64,000 nucleotides of DNA from Marinobacter persicus (GCF_900114155.1 NZ_FOSC01000004.1:62001-126000), one strand, 5' to 3'. Positions 8,082 through 19,373 are shown, counted from the stretch's first letter. Made by a program: numbers and translations. The notes: generated from the letters alone by a model not told the origin.

Positions 8082-10171
8082 TTCAGCCGCTTCTCCCGAA
8101 CGCTTTTCTGCCACTGGGCCAGCCAGGGTAAGACGTCGTTCGCTGGCATGGGCCGGGCGATGCCGAAGCCCTGCACCTGGTTGCAGCCCATGTCCCGCAG
8201 GGCGTCGGCGATCTCCATGTTTTCCACCCCTTCGGCCAGTACCACCCGGTTGAACCGCTGGGCCATGAAAATCACACTCTCGACGATGGCCCGGTCGCTG
8301 TCGCTGTTCAGCATGTTCAGAATGAAGCTCTTGTCGATCTTGATGACATCCACCGGCAGGGTGCGCAGGTAGGTCAGTGAGGAAAAGCCGGTGCCGAAGT
8401 CGTCCAGCGCCACCTGCAAACCCATGTCACGGCATCGGGACAGCACGTTGCTGGCCCGCTTGGTGTCTTCCAGGGCGGTGGTTTCCAGTACCTCCAGGGT
8501 GATCTGGCTCGGGCAGACTTCCGGGTGGTTCTGCAGGTAGCCGCTCAGGTAATCGACGAACCGCCGGTCTATCAAATGGGCGGAGTTGACGTTGATGCAC
8601 ACCGCCAGATTCTTGCCCGCTTCCCGCCAGCGGTTCATCTGATGGATCGCCTCTTTCATGACCCACTGGCCCAGGGGTATTTCCAGGTGGCTGTTTTCCA
8701 ACACCGGCAGGAACTCGCCCGGCGGAATCAGGCCCCGTTGCGGGTGCCGCCAACGGATCAGCGCCTCGAAACCGATAATCTCGCAGTCGGCCATGCGCAC
8801 CTGGGGCTGGAAGTGAAGCTCAAACTCCTCGTTCTCCAGCGCCCGGGTAATATCGGTGAGTTGCTCCCGGCGTAGCCGTCGGTTGGCGTCTTCGCCCGGG
8901 TCGAAGACCTGGTACTGGTTCCGGCCCTTCTCCTTGGCCGCGTACATGGCCTGGTCGGCGTGGCGGATCAGGGCCTCGGCGTCGGTGTTGTCGTCCGGAT
9001 ACAGGGTAATGCCCAGGCTGGCGGTCAGGGTGATGTTGGTGTCTTCGCCAATGGCGATGGGGGTGTTTACGGCGGAAAGAATGCGCTGGTACACCAGATC
9101 GCATTCATCACTTCGTATCAGCAGGACAAATTCATCGCCTCCCATGCGTGCCAGGGTGTCGCCGCTGCGAACGGTTCTGGACAGGCGGTCGGCGATGGTG
9201 CGCAGCACTTCGTTGCCGGTGTCCTGGCCGTGTTCGTCGTTGAGGCCCTTGAAGCCGTCAATGTCCAGGTAACAGACCGACAGTGAATGATGCTGCCGGT
9301 CGGCATGGTTACAGGCATTACGAAGGCGCTCTTCCAGCAACTGCCGGTTGGGCAGACCAGTCAGGTTGTCATAGTTGGCGGCCCGGTCCAGCTCTTTGGC
9401 GTGGTTTTTCAGGGCCGTTATGTCGGTGAACGAGGCCACGTGGTAATAGCGCCCGGGTTCTTGCAGGTGCACCCGGCTGATCGACAGCAGTTCGATGAAC
9501 TCCTCGCCGTTCTTGCGTCGGTTCCATACTTCGCCGCGCCAGTGATCGTCCCGCTCAATGGTTTGCCACATGGAGCGGTAATATTCCGGTGAATGCCGGC
9601 CGGAACTGAGTATGGAGGGGTTCAGGCCCAGTACTTCTGCGCGACTGTAGCCGGTAATTTTTGAAAATGCCGGGTTGACGTCAATAATCTGGTTGTTGTG
9701 GTCGGTGATGATGATGGCATCGTGGCTGCGGTCAAACACGCTGGCGGCAATGCGCAGGCCCCGTTCGCCATTCTTGCGGTCGGAAATGTTGGTTTGAACC
9801 ACCACAAAGCCCGGCTCGACGCCTTCCGGTTTGCCAACGGGCACACAATAGGTGTGCACCCATAAAGGTGTGCCTTGAGCGGTGTACTGCAGCAGGTCCT
9901 CTTCGAAGGCTTCGCCCCGGCTAATGTGCCGACGGATTGTGTCAATGGTGGCGGCGCAGGTGTCCGGGCCGGTCAGGATGGTTTCCGGTGGCTGGCCACG
10001 CACGCCTTCCAGAGTATGGCCGGTGTCTTGTTCGAACGCCTGGTTCACCCATTCGATCCGGCCACTGCCATCGAGAATCAACACCATGTTGCGGGTGGCG
10101 GTGGCTACCAGGGCCAGTCGTCGGGGATCGATGTCGGGGGGTGGTTGAACGGGTTCGGGTGCTTTCGGCAT
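8072..10171 (-). CDS. PAS-PAS-GGDEF-EAL cyclic-di-GMP enzyme
   Basis: From the ATG at 10171 the protein has 699 residues: two PAS domains (about 20-130 and 140-255), a GGDEF domain with intact GGDEF at 344-348 and an inhibitory RxxD site at 335-338, and an EAL domain with EAL at 469-471, DDFGTG at 590-595 and KIDKSFI just after. Both synthesis and hydrolysis of c-di-GMP look possible on motif grounds. No membrane segment is seen, so it is a cytosolic sensor. An in-frame upstream extension to 10294 has no better start. It lies next to a redox two-component system, but the 180-base gap argues for its own promoter. Confidence 0.9.
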   Translation of the reverse strand: MPKAPEPVQPPPDIDPRRLALVATATRNMVLILDGSGRIEWVNQAFEQDTGHTLEGVRGQPPETILTGPDTCAATIDTIRRHISRGEAFEEDLLQYTAQGTPLWVHTYCVPVGKPEGVEPGFVVVQTNISDRKNGERGLRIAASVFDRSHDAIIITDHNNQIIDVNPAFSKITGYSRAEVLGLNPSILSSGRHSPEYYRSMWQTIERDDHWRGEVWNRRKNGEEFIELLSISRVHLQEPGRYYHVASFTDITALKNHAKELDRAANYDNLTGLPNRQLLEERLRNACNHADRQHHSLSVCYLDIDGFKGLNDEHGQDTGNEVLRTIADRLSRTVRSGDTLARMGGDEFVLLIRSDECDLVYQRILSAVNTPIAIGEDTNITLTASLGITLYPDDNTDAEALIRHADQAMYAAKEKGRNQYQVFDPGEDANRRLRREQLTDITRALENEEFELHFQPQVRMADCEIIGFEALIRWRHPQRGLIPPGEFLPVLENSHLEIPLGQWVMKEAIHQMNRWREAGKNLAVCINVNSAHLIDRRFVDYLSGYLQNHPEVCPSQITLEVLETTALEDTKRASNVLSRCRDMGLQVALDDFGTGFSSLTYLRTLPVDVIKIDKSFILNMLNSDSDRAIVESVIFMAQRFNRVVLAEGVENMEIADALRDMGCNQVQGFGIARPMPANDVLPWLAQWQKSVREKRLNQR

Positions 10172-10351
10172 AAACGGGCGGTTCCGGTTAACATGCGTCC
10201 GTTGCAGTTTGATGACGGGTCTGTGACAGGCGCGGATGCTACCTGATCCAGAGATGGATAACATGCGAACGATGTCTCGTTCTGTTGATTGCAATCAAAA
10301 ACCGCGCAACTAAATCAATGCGTTCGGGAGGATAACGGGGAGCGCTGGCTG

Positions 10352-10885
10352 TTACTCGCGCCAGCGTGAATGCTTCTGCAACTTGCGCTGCAGGGTGCGC
10401 CGGTGCATGTTCAGGGCCCGGGCGGTGGCGGAAATGTTGCCGTCATGCTCGTTCAGTACCCGCTGGATGTGCTCCCACTCCATTTCTTCCACCGAGGGGG
10501 GCTCGGCCCGCAGGTCCGGCATGTTTTCCAGCGGCTCGAACCCCTGGATCAGCTGGCCCACGGTCACCGGCTTGCACAGGTAATTCACCGCACCCCGGCG
10601 CATGGCTTCCACGGCGGTGGCAATGCTGCCGTAGCCAGTCAGCACCAGCACATCAAGATCGGGTTGTAGCTCGAGCAGTTCGGGCAACAGTTGCAGGCCG
10701 CTTTCACCGGCCAGGTTCAGGTCCAGTACGCAGCGGCGGACCGGATTGTCCGCCAGCAGTGCCAGTGCCTGCTGGTGATTGTGGCTGACCAGGGCGGTAA
10801 TACCCTGGCGGGACAGGGAACGGGACAGCACCTGCAAGAAAGCCTGGTCGTCGTCGATCAGCAGCCATTGTTCAGTTGTGGACAT
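10352..10885 (-). CDS. RegA/ActR/PrrA-type response regulator
   Basis: The 177-residue protein starts at ATG 10885, after a GAAGGAG site located inside the end of the kinase gene. The receiver has IDDD at 10-13, phosphoacceptor D55 in VLDLNLAG, TGYGS and K in LCKPV. A short linker leads to a Fis-type helix-turn-helix (ISATARALNMHRRTLQRKLQKH). This architecture, receiver plus Fis HTH without an AAA domain, is that of RegA/ActR/PrrA/RoxR redox regulators. It is two bases from the kinase stop, so it is co-expressed with it. Targets in related bacteria include respiratory and carbon genes. Confidence 0.9.
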   Translation of the reverse strand: MSTTEQWLLIDDDQAFLQVLSRSLSRQGITALVSHNHQQALALLADNPVRRCVLDLNLAGESGLQLLPELLELQPDLDVLVLTGYGSIATAVEAMRRGAVNYLCKPVTVGQLIQGFEPLENMPDLRAEPPSVEEMEWEHIQRVLNEHDGNISATARALNMHRRTLQRKLQKHSRWRE

Positions 10886-10887
10886 GC

Positions 10888-12171
10888 TCAAAGCTCCTTC
10901 GAAACGTTGCCGTCGGCCACCGGCAGGTCAATCACCATGGTGGTGCCTGAGCGGTCTGCCCGGGCCCGCAGGTGCCCGCCCAGGCGCTGGATGGTGGCGT
11001 TGGACAGGAACAGCCCGACGCCCAGGCCGTTCTGTGAATCGACCACCGCTTCGCCCGGCATGTCCTGCAGGGTGGTTTCCAGACCATCGCCCCTGTCCCT
11101 GACCGCCAGTTCAACGCGGTTCTGAGCCGTGATGCGGGCACTGATTTCCACCCAGCGCGGGCTCGCTGTCAGAGCGTTGGCCAGCAGGTTCAGGACGGCC
11201 TGGTCCAGGGTGGCGTCAATCGCCACCGGCGCCTGTGGCGGGCTGTCTGGCCAGTGTATGGGGCCACCGGGCCACAACAGGGTGGCCGACTCCCTCAGCC
11301 GGGCCAGCCATTGATGGGTTGGCAGAATTTCGAGTTTGGCGGTCTTGGCTTCCACGGCGGCCCGGGTCAGTTGTTTCAGATGCTGGCTGCACAGCTGGAG
11401 CTGTTGTTCCAGTAAGTCCAGGTCTTCGGTCAATTCCGGCGGGCCCAGCTGCTCGGTCTGGTTACGGATTTCTTCGATCAGCAGGGTCATGGTGTTCAGG
11501 GGCGTGCCCAGCCGGTGAGCCACGGCGGCGGCGGACAGGCCGAGGGAAATGATCTGTTCATCCCGCAGGCGATTTTCCCGGAACCGGGCCAGCTGGTTCT
11601 GCTGAAGACGCAGGCGCCGGGCCAGGGTGCCGACCACCAGCAACAGGATGGCGGCGGTCAGGGCAAAGGTGACCCACATACCGCCCAGATGCAGCTGTGC
11701 CAGATGGTCGCTCCCACCCTGGTGCATGGGCTCCTCGGGCATCACCGGCGTGTGCCAGAGTACCAGGAGGGTGTAGGCGACAATGCCGGTGAGTGTGAGA
11801 ACAATACTCTGGCGCAGGGGCACAAGAATGATGGCGACGGCAATGGGCAGCAGCAACAGCGACACCAGCGGGTTGGTGTAGCCCCCGGTCAGATACAGCC
11901 AGGCGCTGATCAAAAGCACATCGCCGGCGAGCGTCAGTGAAACGGTGAGCGAACTGGCCGGAGGCCTGCGGCTGAACCACAGCCAGCCCAGGGTGGCCAG
12001 TACGCCGTACAGCAGGCACAGCAGTAAGGCTTCGGCCCGGTGAGTCAGGCTGATGACGGTTTCGGCGACGGCGACAGCGACCAGCATGGAAGCAATGATG
12101 GCCAGGCGCATGCCCAGCAGATAGCGGGCCGCCTGTCGATAACCGGTTTGGGAGTGAGTGAGCCATTCCAT
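10888..12171 (-). CDS. RegB/PrrB-type redox sensor histidine kinase
   Basis: The 427-residue kinase has about six membrane segments, then the quinone-site heptad GGYTNPL (96-102; RegB consensus GGxxNPF), a phosphoacceptor box AAAVAHRLGTPLNTM with H219, and a cysteine at 261 placed like the redox-active Cys of RegB. The ATP domain contains NLLANAL and a DRGDG/GLGVGLFLS region. A TTG start 30 bases upstream is possible, but the ATG at 12171 is preferred. With the next gene it forms a redox-responsive two-component system that probably senses quinone pool state. Confidence 0.9.
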   Translation of the reverse strand: MEWLTHSQTGYRQAARYLLGMRLAIIASMLVAVAVAETVISLTHRAEALLLCLLYGVLATLGWLWFSRRPPASSLTVSLTLAGDVLLISAWLYLTGGYTNPLVSLLLLPIAVAIILVPLRQSIVLTLTGIVAYTLLVLWHTPVMPEEPMHQGGSDHLAQLHLGGMWVTFALTAAILLLVVGTLARRLRLQQNQLARFRENRLRDEQIISLGLSAAAVAHRLGTPLNTMTLLIEEIRNQTEQLGPPELTEDLDLLEQQLQLCSQHLKQLTRAAVEAKTAKLEILPTHQWLARLRESATLLWPGGPIHWPDSPPQAPVAIDATLDQAVLNLLANALTASPRWVEISARITAQNRVELAVRDRGDGLETTLQDMPGEAVVDSQNGLGVGLFLSNATIQRLGGHLRARADRSGTTMVIDLPVADGNVSKEL

Positions 12172-12231
12172 GGCGTCGATTCTATCAGTATGCCAGGTCA
12201 AACGGAGCGGGCAGTGTCATTCTGTCGCAGG

Positions 12232-14805
12232 TCATTTCGGAAAGTAGCACACCAGTTGCTGGCCAACGACGTCAGCCGATAATTGCAGGGGGCGATCACC
12301 CAGTTGATACACCTGGACGGCCCGTTCAGGCGGGGTCGCTTCGGTGTTCAATGGTTCGGGAATGGGCAAATGCTCGGGATGGTACTGGCATTCCCGGCTG
12401 TCCGGGAACAGGGCGGCGTAGGCAATGCCGGTTTCCACCAGGTCCTGGAAAAAATGCGAGCCGTAGGACAGGTCCGGCACCATCTCGCCGGATTTCTCCG
12501 ACACCTCCACCAGCGCACTGACTCCGGCAATGTCGGAAAAACGCACCGGTACGCCAAGGTCCGGGCTGCTGGTGCCCCAGCGGCCGGGGCCGATCAGCAG
12601 GGTTGGCGCGGAATCCATCCGCATGTGCTGGCCGATCAGCCGGGCCACCTCATGGCGCTCGCTGGTGGTGAGCTGTGCATAAGCCGGGGCATCGACCCGG
12701 ATGACGCGCTCAATGGGCAGGTTGATGTTGCCTCCCATGAAATGGCCTTCGGTGCGGAACAGCAGTTGGCCGGGTTCCAGCCGCTCGGGAATGCTGACCG
12801 GTCCGGTTTCCCCGATGGTGGCCAGGGGCCGGCACTGCACCACGTTAAAGGCCGGTTCGCCATCGGGCGTCAGGTGCAGGGTGAATTCCACATCCACCGG
12901 GTGGCGATACCCGTTCTCCAGCGTGTGCAGCAGTTGTGACAGGCGGTCTATGAAGTTGGTTTTTTGCACCAGCGGCTGGAAGGTCAGCCGCCAGACCGGG
13001 CCGTCCAGCCCGATTTGCCGGGCCCGTTCAGTGGCCTGCCGATCGATTTCTGCCAGGTGGGGCAGGGGCAACTGAGGTGCGGCCGGCTGAAGCTGGCTCA
13101 GCGGCCGGGTAACGAGCGCGCCTTCGTCCAGATCCAGTACATCCAGCAGGTGCTGGGAATAGCGGTAGCTTTCATCCTGGTTGCGGAAGGGCTGGCGACC
13201 GGGATGATCCAATGCCATCACGCAGGCGTGGTCGCCTTCAATCCGGTCTACCGCGCGGGTGCCCAGGCCCATTACCAGCCGCACCATGCCGGCTTTCGGG
13301 TCCATGTGGCTGTCCCAGGCAAAGGTATTGCGGGACACGCCCACGCCCGCGGCATCCGGCAGGTAGTAGCGCCCGTGGAAGCGCCCGTTGACTCGCTGGA
13401 TCAGCAGGGCCATGGGCTCCTCGCGCTGGTCCAGCCCACGCTGCCGGCGGTACACCAGGGCATCTTCGCTCATGGATGAGGCATAAACCTGGCGAATAGC
13501 ATCTTCCAGTGCGGACAGGCGCTCTTCCGGCGGGCCCTGGTTGACCAGGAAAACGCTGTCGTATTTGCCGGCGAAAGCGTTACCGAAGCCGTCTTCCTGC
13601 AGGCTGGAAGAGCGCACCAGTATCGGATACTGGCCATAGTGGTCGAGCAGGCGTTCCAGTTCGGCCCGGATTTCCGCTGGGAACCGGCCTGCCAGAATAC
13701 CTTCGCGCAGTGCCGGCGCTTCACTCAGGTAGCCGGCTTCCGAGCGTTGACGCATCACCGAGGGCCACAGGCCGTTGTGCACCAGAAAGGCGTAGTAGGC
13801 ATCGGTGGCCAGGTAGCTGGAATCGTGGGGTTCCAGCGCTGTCTGCCAGAGCCGGGGTTGGTCGTTCAGCAGGATGTTGCGGGCTATCAGCATGCCGGTG
13901 GCCTTGCCGCCAATGTAGCTACTGCCGATCAGTCGCTGGCGAATGGTCAGCAAGTCGGCGAGTGACAGGTAATGGCGGGCCAGCTCCAGGATTCTCTCGT
14001 CCCGGCTGATCATCACCTGCAGCACCTGTTCCTTTAGCGTGCTCATGGCCTGCATGTCGTTGTTTTCGATGGCCCGGCTGGCGTCCTGGAACAGCCGGTC
14101 CCAGTAGTCCAGCAATGGCTGGCGGTGCAGGGTGTCCAGCTCCAGGCTGGCCTGCAGGCGGGTGGCATCGCTGCTGTCGGTGACCGGGTGGAATTCGCCC
14201 TGCTGTTCCCGGTGCGGCAAAAACATGGTGGGCGACTGGCGGCGCCAGGCCTTGATCGGGTGAATCTGCACGTTGTCGCCGTGGCGGTGCACGTCGATCA
14301 TCACCTGGGTGGTCTGGCGGATGCGGTCCAGGGTCATGCGCGAATGGCGCTGCGGGTCCAGGGCGAACCAGGCCACGGTGTCCAGCTCGAACAGGAACGG
14401 ACACACCACCCGGAAGAAATTGCCCACCATGTCGTCGGTGGCCCAGGCATTGAGTAGCTCGCTCAGGCTGTCGCACACGTAAAAGGCGCCACGACCATGC
14501 TGTTCAATCAGGTGCCAGACCCGGCTGGTGAAGCTTTCAAAACCGCCCAGGGCGTCGATGCGGATGGTCCGTACCGCCGGGTGGTCTTCAATGATGGGAG
14601 GGTGTTCGCCGAAGCGGAGGTAAAGTACCTGCCGGCCGGTACTGGCGGCAGCGTCCAGAAAAGGAAGAACAAACCGGCGATAGTCGTCCAGCTGTGATAC
14701 CCGCCAGACCACGTTGTCGCCGATTCGCAGATCATCGAGTACCTCATCCAGCCCGGCGAGGCCGGTGGGTACCCGCTCGTCGGACTGAAGAGGCTCGTGA
14801 TTCAT
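12232..14805 (-). CDS. PEP/pyruvate-binding ATP-grasp protein with degenerate KaiC-like N-terminus
   Basis: The 857-residue protein has three parts. Residues 10-180 start TGLAGLDEVL like KaiC/RadA proteins, but the Walker A lysine motif is missing. Residues about 295-640 form a PPDK/PEP-synthase N-terminal domain, with IGGKATGML at 298-305 and LVRSSSLQEDGFGNAFAGKYDSV around 397-418. The last 200 residues are not typical. No swivelling phosphohistidine motif (TSHAAI type) or PEP-binding barrel is visible, so this is not a full PEP synthase although such proteins are often named so. It follows gdhA by seven bases and is probably co-transcribed. Confidence 0.8.
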   Translation of the reverse strand: MNHEPLQSDERVPTGLAGLDEVLDDLRIGDNVVWRVSQLDDYRRFVLPFLDAAASTGRQVLYLRFGEHPPIIEDHPAVRTIRIDALGGFESFTSRVWHLIEQHGRGAFYVCDSLSELLNAWATDDMVGNFFRVVCPFLFELDTVAWFALDPQRHSRMTLDRIRQTTQVMIDVHRHGDNVQIHPIKAWRRQSPTMFLPHREQQGEFHPVTDSSDATRLQASLELDTLHRQPLLDYWDRLFQDASRAIENNDMQAMSTLKEQVLQVMISRDERILELARHYLSLADLLTIRQRLIGSSYIGGKATGMLIARNILLNDQPRLWQTALEPHDSSYLATDAYYAFLVHNGLWPSVMRQRSEAGYLSEAPALREGILAGRFPAEIRAELERLLDHYGQYPILVRSSSLQEDGFGNAFAGKYDSVFLVNQGPPEERLSALEDAIRQVYASSMSEDALVYRRQRGLDQREEPMALLIQRVNGRFHGRYYLPDAAGVGVSRNTFAWDSHMDPKAGMVRLVMGLGTRAVDRIEGDHACVMALDHPGRQPFRNQDESYRYSQHLLDVLDLDEGALVTRPLSQLQPAAPQLPLPHLAEIDRQATERARQIGLDGPVWRLTFQPLVQKTNFIDRLSQLLHTLENGYRHPVDVEFTLHLTPDGEPAFNVVQCRPLATIGETGPVSIPERLEPGQLLFRTEGHFMGGNINLPIERVIRVDAPAYAQLTTSERHEVARLIGQHMRMDSAPTLLIGPGRWGTSSPDLGVPVRFSDIAGVSALVEVSEKSGEMVPDLSYGSHFFQDLVETGIAYAALFPDSRECQYHPEHLPIPEPLNTEATPPERAVQVYQLGDRPLQLSADVVGQQLVCYFPK

Positions 14806-14812
14806 GGCGCGA

Positions 14813-16414
<1,602 letters not shown>

Positions 16415-18451
16415 ATGAAGACCCCTCTGGCTCGCTGCGTTGGCCTGGTTCTGGCCGGTTACTCTCTGGCGCCCCTGGCACAGACCCAGGCCGACACTGA
16501 CAAACAAATGCTGATCCGTGTGACCGAGGGTCAGGCGGCCCCGGCATCCCGCCTGTCGGAAGCGGCTTTGGCATCCGAGCCGGCCGCGCGTCTCAATGCG
16601 GATGCGCGGGTCTCCATGTCCCGCCTCGGCGGCCGGGGACTGGACCCGGTGATTCACGGTCAGAGCCAGGAGCGGGTGGATGTGCTGCTCGATGGCATGC
16701 GGGTGGAAGGGGCCTGCCCCAACCGCATGGACCCACCCACCAGTCGATTGAGCAGTGCCCTGCCGCAAGTGCTTGAAGTGCGCACCAGCAACCAGACCCT
16801 GCGCTGGGGGCCGATTGCCGGTGGCCAGGTGGTTGCCACCACCGCTGCCCCCGAGTTTGGTGATTCCACCACTACCGGCCACGTGACCCTGGGCGGTTCG
16901 GATAACGGCGACGGCGTATTGGCCGCGGCCAGTGCGGCCGTGGGTAATGAAGACGCTTATATGCGCCTGTCCGGCGGCCATGAAGAAGCCAATGATTACG
17001 AAGATGGCGACGGCGATAAAGTACCCAGCGCCTTTGAAAATACCGAGGGCCGGGCCGAGGGCTTCTGGCGTGCCGATAACGGCTTCTACCTGAAAGGCTC
17101 CCTCAGCCGTCAGGAAGAGCGGGATGTGAAGTACGGCTCTGGTATGGACGCTCCGAAGACCGACACCGACATGTACAAATTGGAAATCGGCTCACCGGTG
17201 GCCAATGGCGACTGGACCCTGCTGGCCTGGCAGGCGGACGTGGATCATGTGATGGATAACTTCAGTTTGCGAGAGCCGCCGGTTCGTATGGGCAGTGAGC
17301 GTCCCATGCAGACTCTCTCGGAAACACGTACTCAGGGCGCGCGCCTGGTGGTCGATCAGGTGTTTAACTACACCAAAGAGCTGTCGTTTGGCGTGGACGT
17401 TGAGAGTAATAAGTGGGATGCAACCTTGTATGGCGAGCCGGGTGTTGAGCCTCCAACACAAGTTGCTTCGTTTATGTGGCCGGGGGTGGAGCGTGACCGG
17501 GTCGGTGTTTTTGTTGAAGGATTCCACCAGATTCGGGCCAACATCAAGTTGGGTGCCGGCATTCGTTATGACCGTGTGGAAATGGATGCCACGGAGGCTG
17601 ACCAGGCTTACATGATTATGGGCCGTGGTATGAACACCGCTGCCGATTCATATGCCAATGAATATGGTGTGAATGACTTTGAGGTAACGGATGACAACAC
17701 CAGCGCATTTATCAGTGGTGAATTCCGTTTGTCCTCGCGCAACACCTTTAACGTGGTGGCCAGCCACAGTGTGCGCAGTCCCGGCGTCAACGAGCGTTAC
17801 GTTGCCCGAGATACTGCGATGGGCACCTGGATTGGCAACCCGGACCTGGATACCGAAAAACACCACAAGCTGGAACTGAGCCTGAAAGGCAAGGAGGGCA
17901 ACTGGCAGTGGCGGCCGGCGGCGTGGATTGACGAAGTGGACGATTACGTTCTTCGCTATGACGACAATCCCGACCCGAATGTCAGTGATGCTCGCTACAA
18001 AAACATCGACGCCCGCCTGCTGGGCGTGGAAGCCGAACTGGGCTGGAGCAACGGCACCTGGAGCAGCGCCGGCGCTTTGACCAGCGTTCGCGGTTACAAC
18101 AACACCGACAACTGGGATCTGCCACAGATTCCGCCGATCATGTACACCCACACGCTGGGCTGGCAGAGCCAGGGCCACAGTATTGAAGTTGAATGGCAAC
18201 TGGCCCGGCGCCAGGACCGCATTGATGAACAATCCGGTCTGGACCCCAGTGAATCCCCCGGTTATGGCGTGTTCAACCTCAATGGCAATCACCCGCTGAC
18301 GGATTTCCTTTCGGTCAGCTGGGCGGTGGATAACGTGTTCGATAAAGACTACGCGCCTCATGTCAGCCGTGAGGATTCCGTCACCGGTGAAGGCTTCCGG
18401 GTCAATGAACCCGGCCGCACCCTTCGGGCGGCCGTCACAGCCCGATGGTAA
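16415..18451 (+). CDS. TonB-dependent copper receptor, OprC/NosA type
   Basis: The 678-residue outer-membrane protein has a signal peptide ending near LAPLAQ, a plug domain (DVLLDGMRVEGACPNRMDPPTS) and a beta-barrel ending in the aromatic residue W (VTARW). The copper site described for Pseudomonas OprC, CxxxM plus HxM, is present as C101-M105 in CPNRM and H278-M280 in DHVMD. The plug is short and has no recognised long TonB-box extension. A GTG three bases upstream is the alternative start. It stands alone, followed by a terminator; it should import copper, for example for nitrous-oxide reductase or oxidases. Confidence 0.9.
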   Translation: MKTPLARCVGLVLAGYSLAPLAQTQADTDKQMLIRVTEGQAAPASRLSEAALASEPAARLNADARVSMSRLGGRGLDPVIHGQSQERVDVLLDGMRVEGACPNRMDPPTSRLSSALPQVLEVRTSNQTLRWGPIAGGQVVATTAAPEFGDSTTTGHVTLGGSDNGDGVLAAASAAVGNEDAYMRLSGGHEEANDYEDGDGDKVPSAFENTEGRAEGFWRADNGFYLKGSLSRQEERDVKYGSGMDAPKTDTDMYKLEIGSPVANGDWTLLAWQADVDHVMDNFSLREPPVRMGSERPMQTLSETRTQGARLVVDQVFNYTKELSFGVDVESNKWDATLYGEPGVEPPTQVASFMWPGVERDRVGVFVEGFHQIRANIKLGAGIRYDRVEMDATEADQAYMIMGRGMNTAADSYANEYGVNDFEVTDDNTSAFISGEFRLSSRNTFNVVASHSVRSPGVNERYVARDTAMGTWIGNPDLDTEKHHKLELSLKGKEGNWQWRPAAWIDEVDDYVLRYDDNPDPNVSDARYKNIDARLLGVEAELGWSNGTWSSAGALTSVRGYNNTDNWDLPQIPPIMYTHTLGWQSQGHSIEVEWQLARRQDRIDEQSGLDPSESPGYGVFNLNGNHPLTDFLSVSWAVDNVFDKDYAPHVSREDSVTGEGFRVNEPGRTLRAAVTARW

Positions 18452-18498
18452 ATGAGTTGTCAGGTTGCCCGCTCTCATAGCCGGCGGGTAGCTTTTAT

Positions 18499-18536
18499 GC
18501 CCTGCGGGAGCCACCTGGCTCGCGTGGGGCTTTTTT
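18499..18536 (+). terminator. Terminator after the copper receptor gene
   Basis: Imperfect 14-base arms (18499-18512 and 18517-18530, three mismatches) surround a short loop and are followed by six T residues at 18531-18536, the layout of an intrinsic terminator. Confidence 0.7.
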
Positions 18537-18620
18537 GTGTTGCATCAACGTGTAACAGCTGGAATGGACTATGCTGGAATCGAAGACAGTCGATGGTTTC
18601 TGAATGAAAGGAAGAGAGCT

Positions 18621-19373
18621 ATGCGTTTGAAAGGAAAGAGAATTCTTGTTACTGGCGGTGCCAGCGGTATTGGTCTGTCCTCGGTGGAGCGGTGCCTGGA
18701 AGAAGGCGCCTCAGTGGTCATTGCCGATCTGGCCGGCAGCGAAGGCGCCCATGAAGCGAAAGAGCTGGACGGCAGGCACCAGGGGCGTTGTCTGTTCATT
18801 CCGGTGGATGTCACCTCCACCGAAGAAGTCGACCAGATGGTGGCCAAAACCGTGGAAGAGCTTGGTGGCCTGGATGGGGTATTCAATAACGCCGGCATCG
18901 GAGGCATCTGCCCGGTCGAGGACTACGCCGATGAGGATTTCCTGCGCATCATTGATATCAATCTCAGCGGTGTGTTCCGGGTCGCCCGGGCGGCCATTCG
19001 CCAGATGTACAAACAGGGCAGCGGCAGCATTGTGAACTGCGCCTCCATTCTGGGGGTGTTTGGCCAGAGCAACACCGCTGCCTATACCGCCGCCAAGGGT
19101 GGAGTGGTCAACATGACCCGCACCCTGGCCATTGAAGGCGCGAAAAAAGGCGTGCGGGTGAATTCCATCGGCCCCGGCTACATCGATACCCCACTGATTG
19201 CCGGTCTGGATGAAGAGCTAAAGCAGAGCCTGATTGATCTGCACCCCATGGGGCGCCTGGGCAAACCTGAAGAAATTGCCAATGCCTTCCTGTTTCTGGT
19301 CAGCGACGAGGCCAGTTTTGTCACTGGCGCCAACCTGTTGGTGGATGGCGGCTTTACCGCCGGCAAATCCTGA
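18621..19373 (+). CDS. SDR family oxidoreductase (classical, 250 residues)
   Basis: Starts at ATG 18621 after AAGGAAGAG. It shows TGGASGIG (cofactor loop), NNAGIGG, the catalytic Ser in NCASILGVFG, YTAAKGG with Tyr-x3-Lys, and the C-terminal SFVTGANLLVDGGFT typical of FabG-like classical SDRs. Asp in IADLAG after beta-2 suggests NAD preference. It is flanked by a terminator upstream and by an efflux operon downstream, so it appears monocistronic. Substrate is unknown. Confidence 0.92.
   Translation: MRLKGKRILVTGGASGIGLSSVERCLEEGASVVIADLAGSEGAHEAKELDGRHQGRCLFIPVDVTSTEEVDQMVAKTVEELGGLDGVFNNAGIGGICPVEDYADEDFLRIIDINLSGVFRVARAAIRQMYKQGSGSIVNCASILGVFGQSNTAAYTAAKGGVVNMTRTLAIEGAKKGVRVNSIGPGYIDTPLIAGLDEELKQSLIDLHPMGRLGKPEEIANAFLFLVSDEASFVTGANLLVDGGFTAGKS

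Noticed and set aside
12232..14805. Phosphoenolpyruvate synthase (ppsA)
   Set aside because: The phosphohistidine and PEP-binding domains are not seen and the N-terminus is unrelated; only the ATP-binding part matches.
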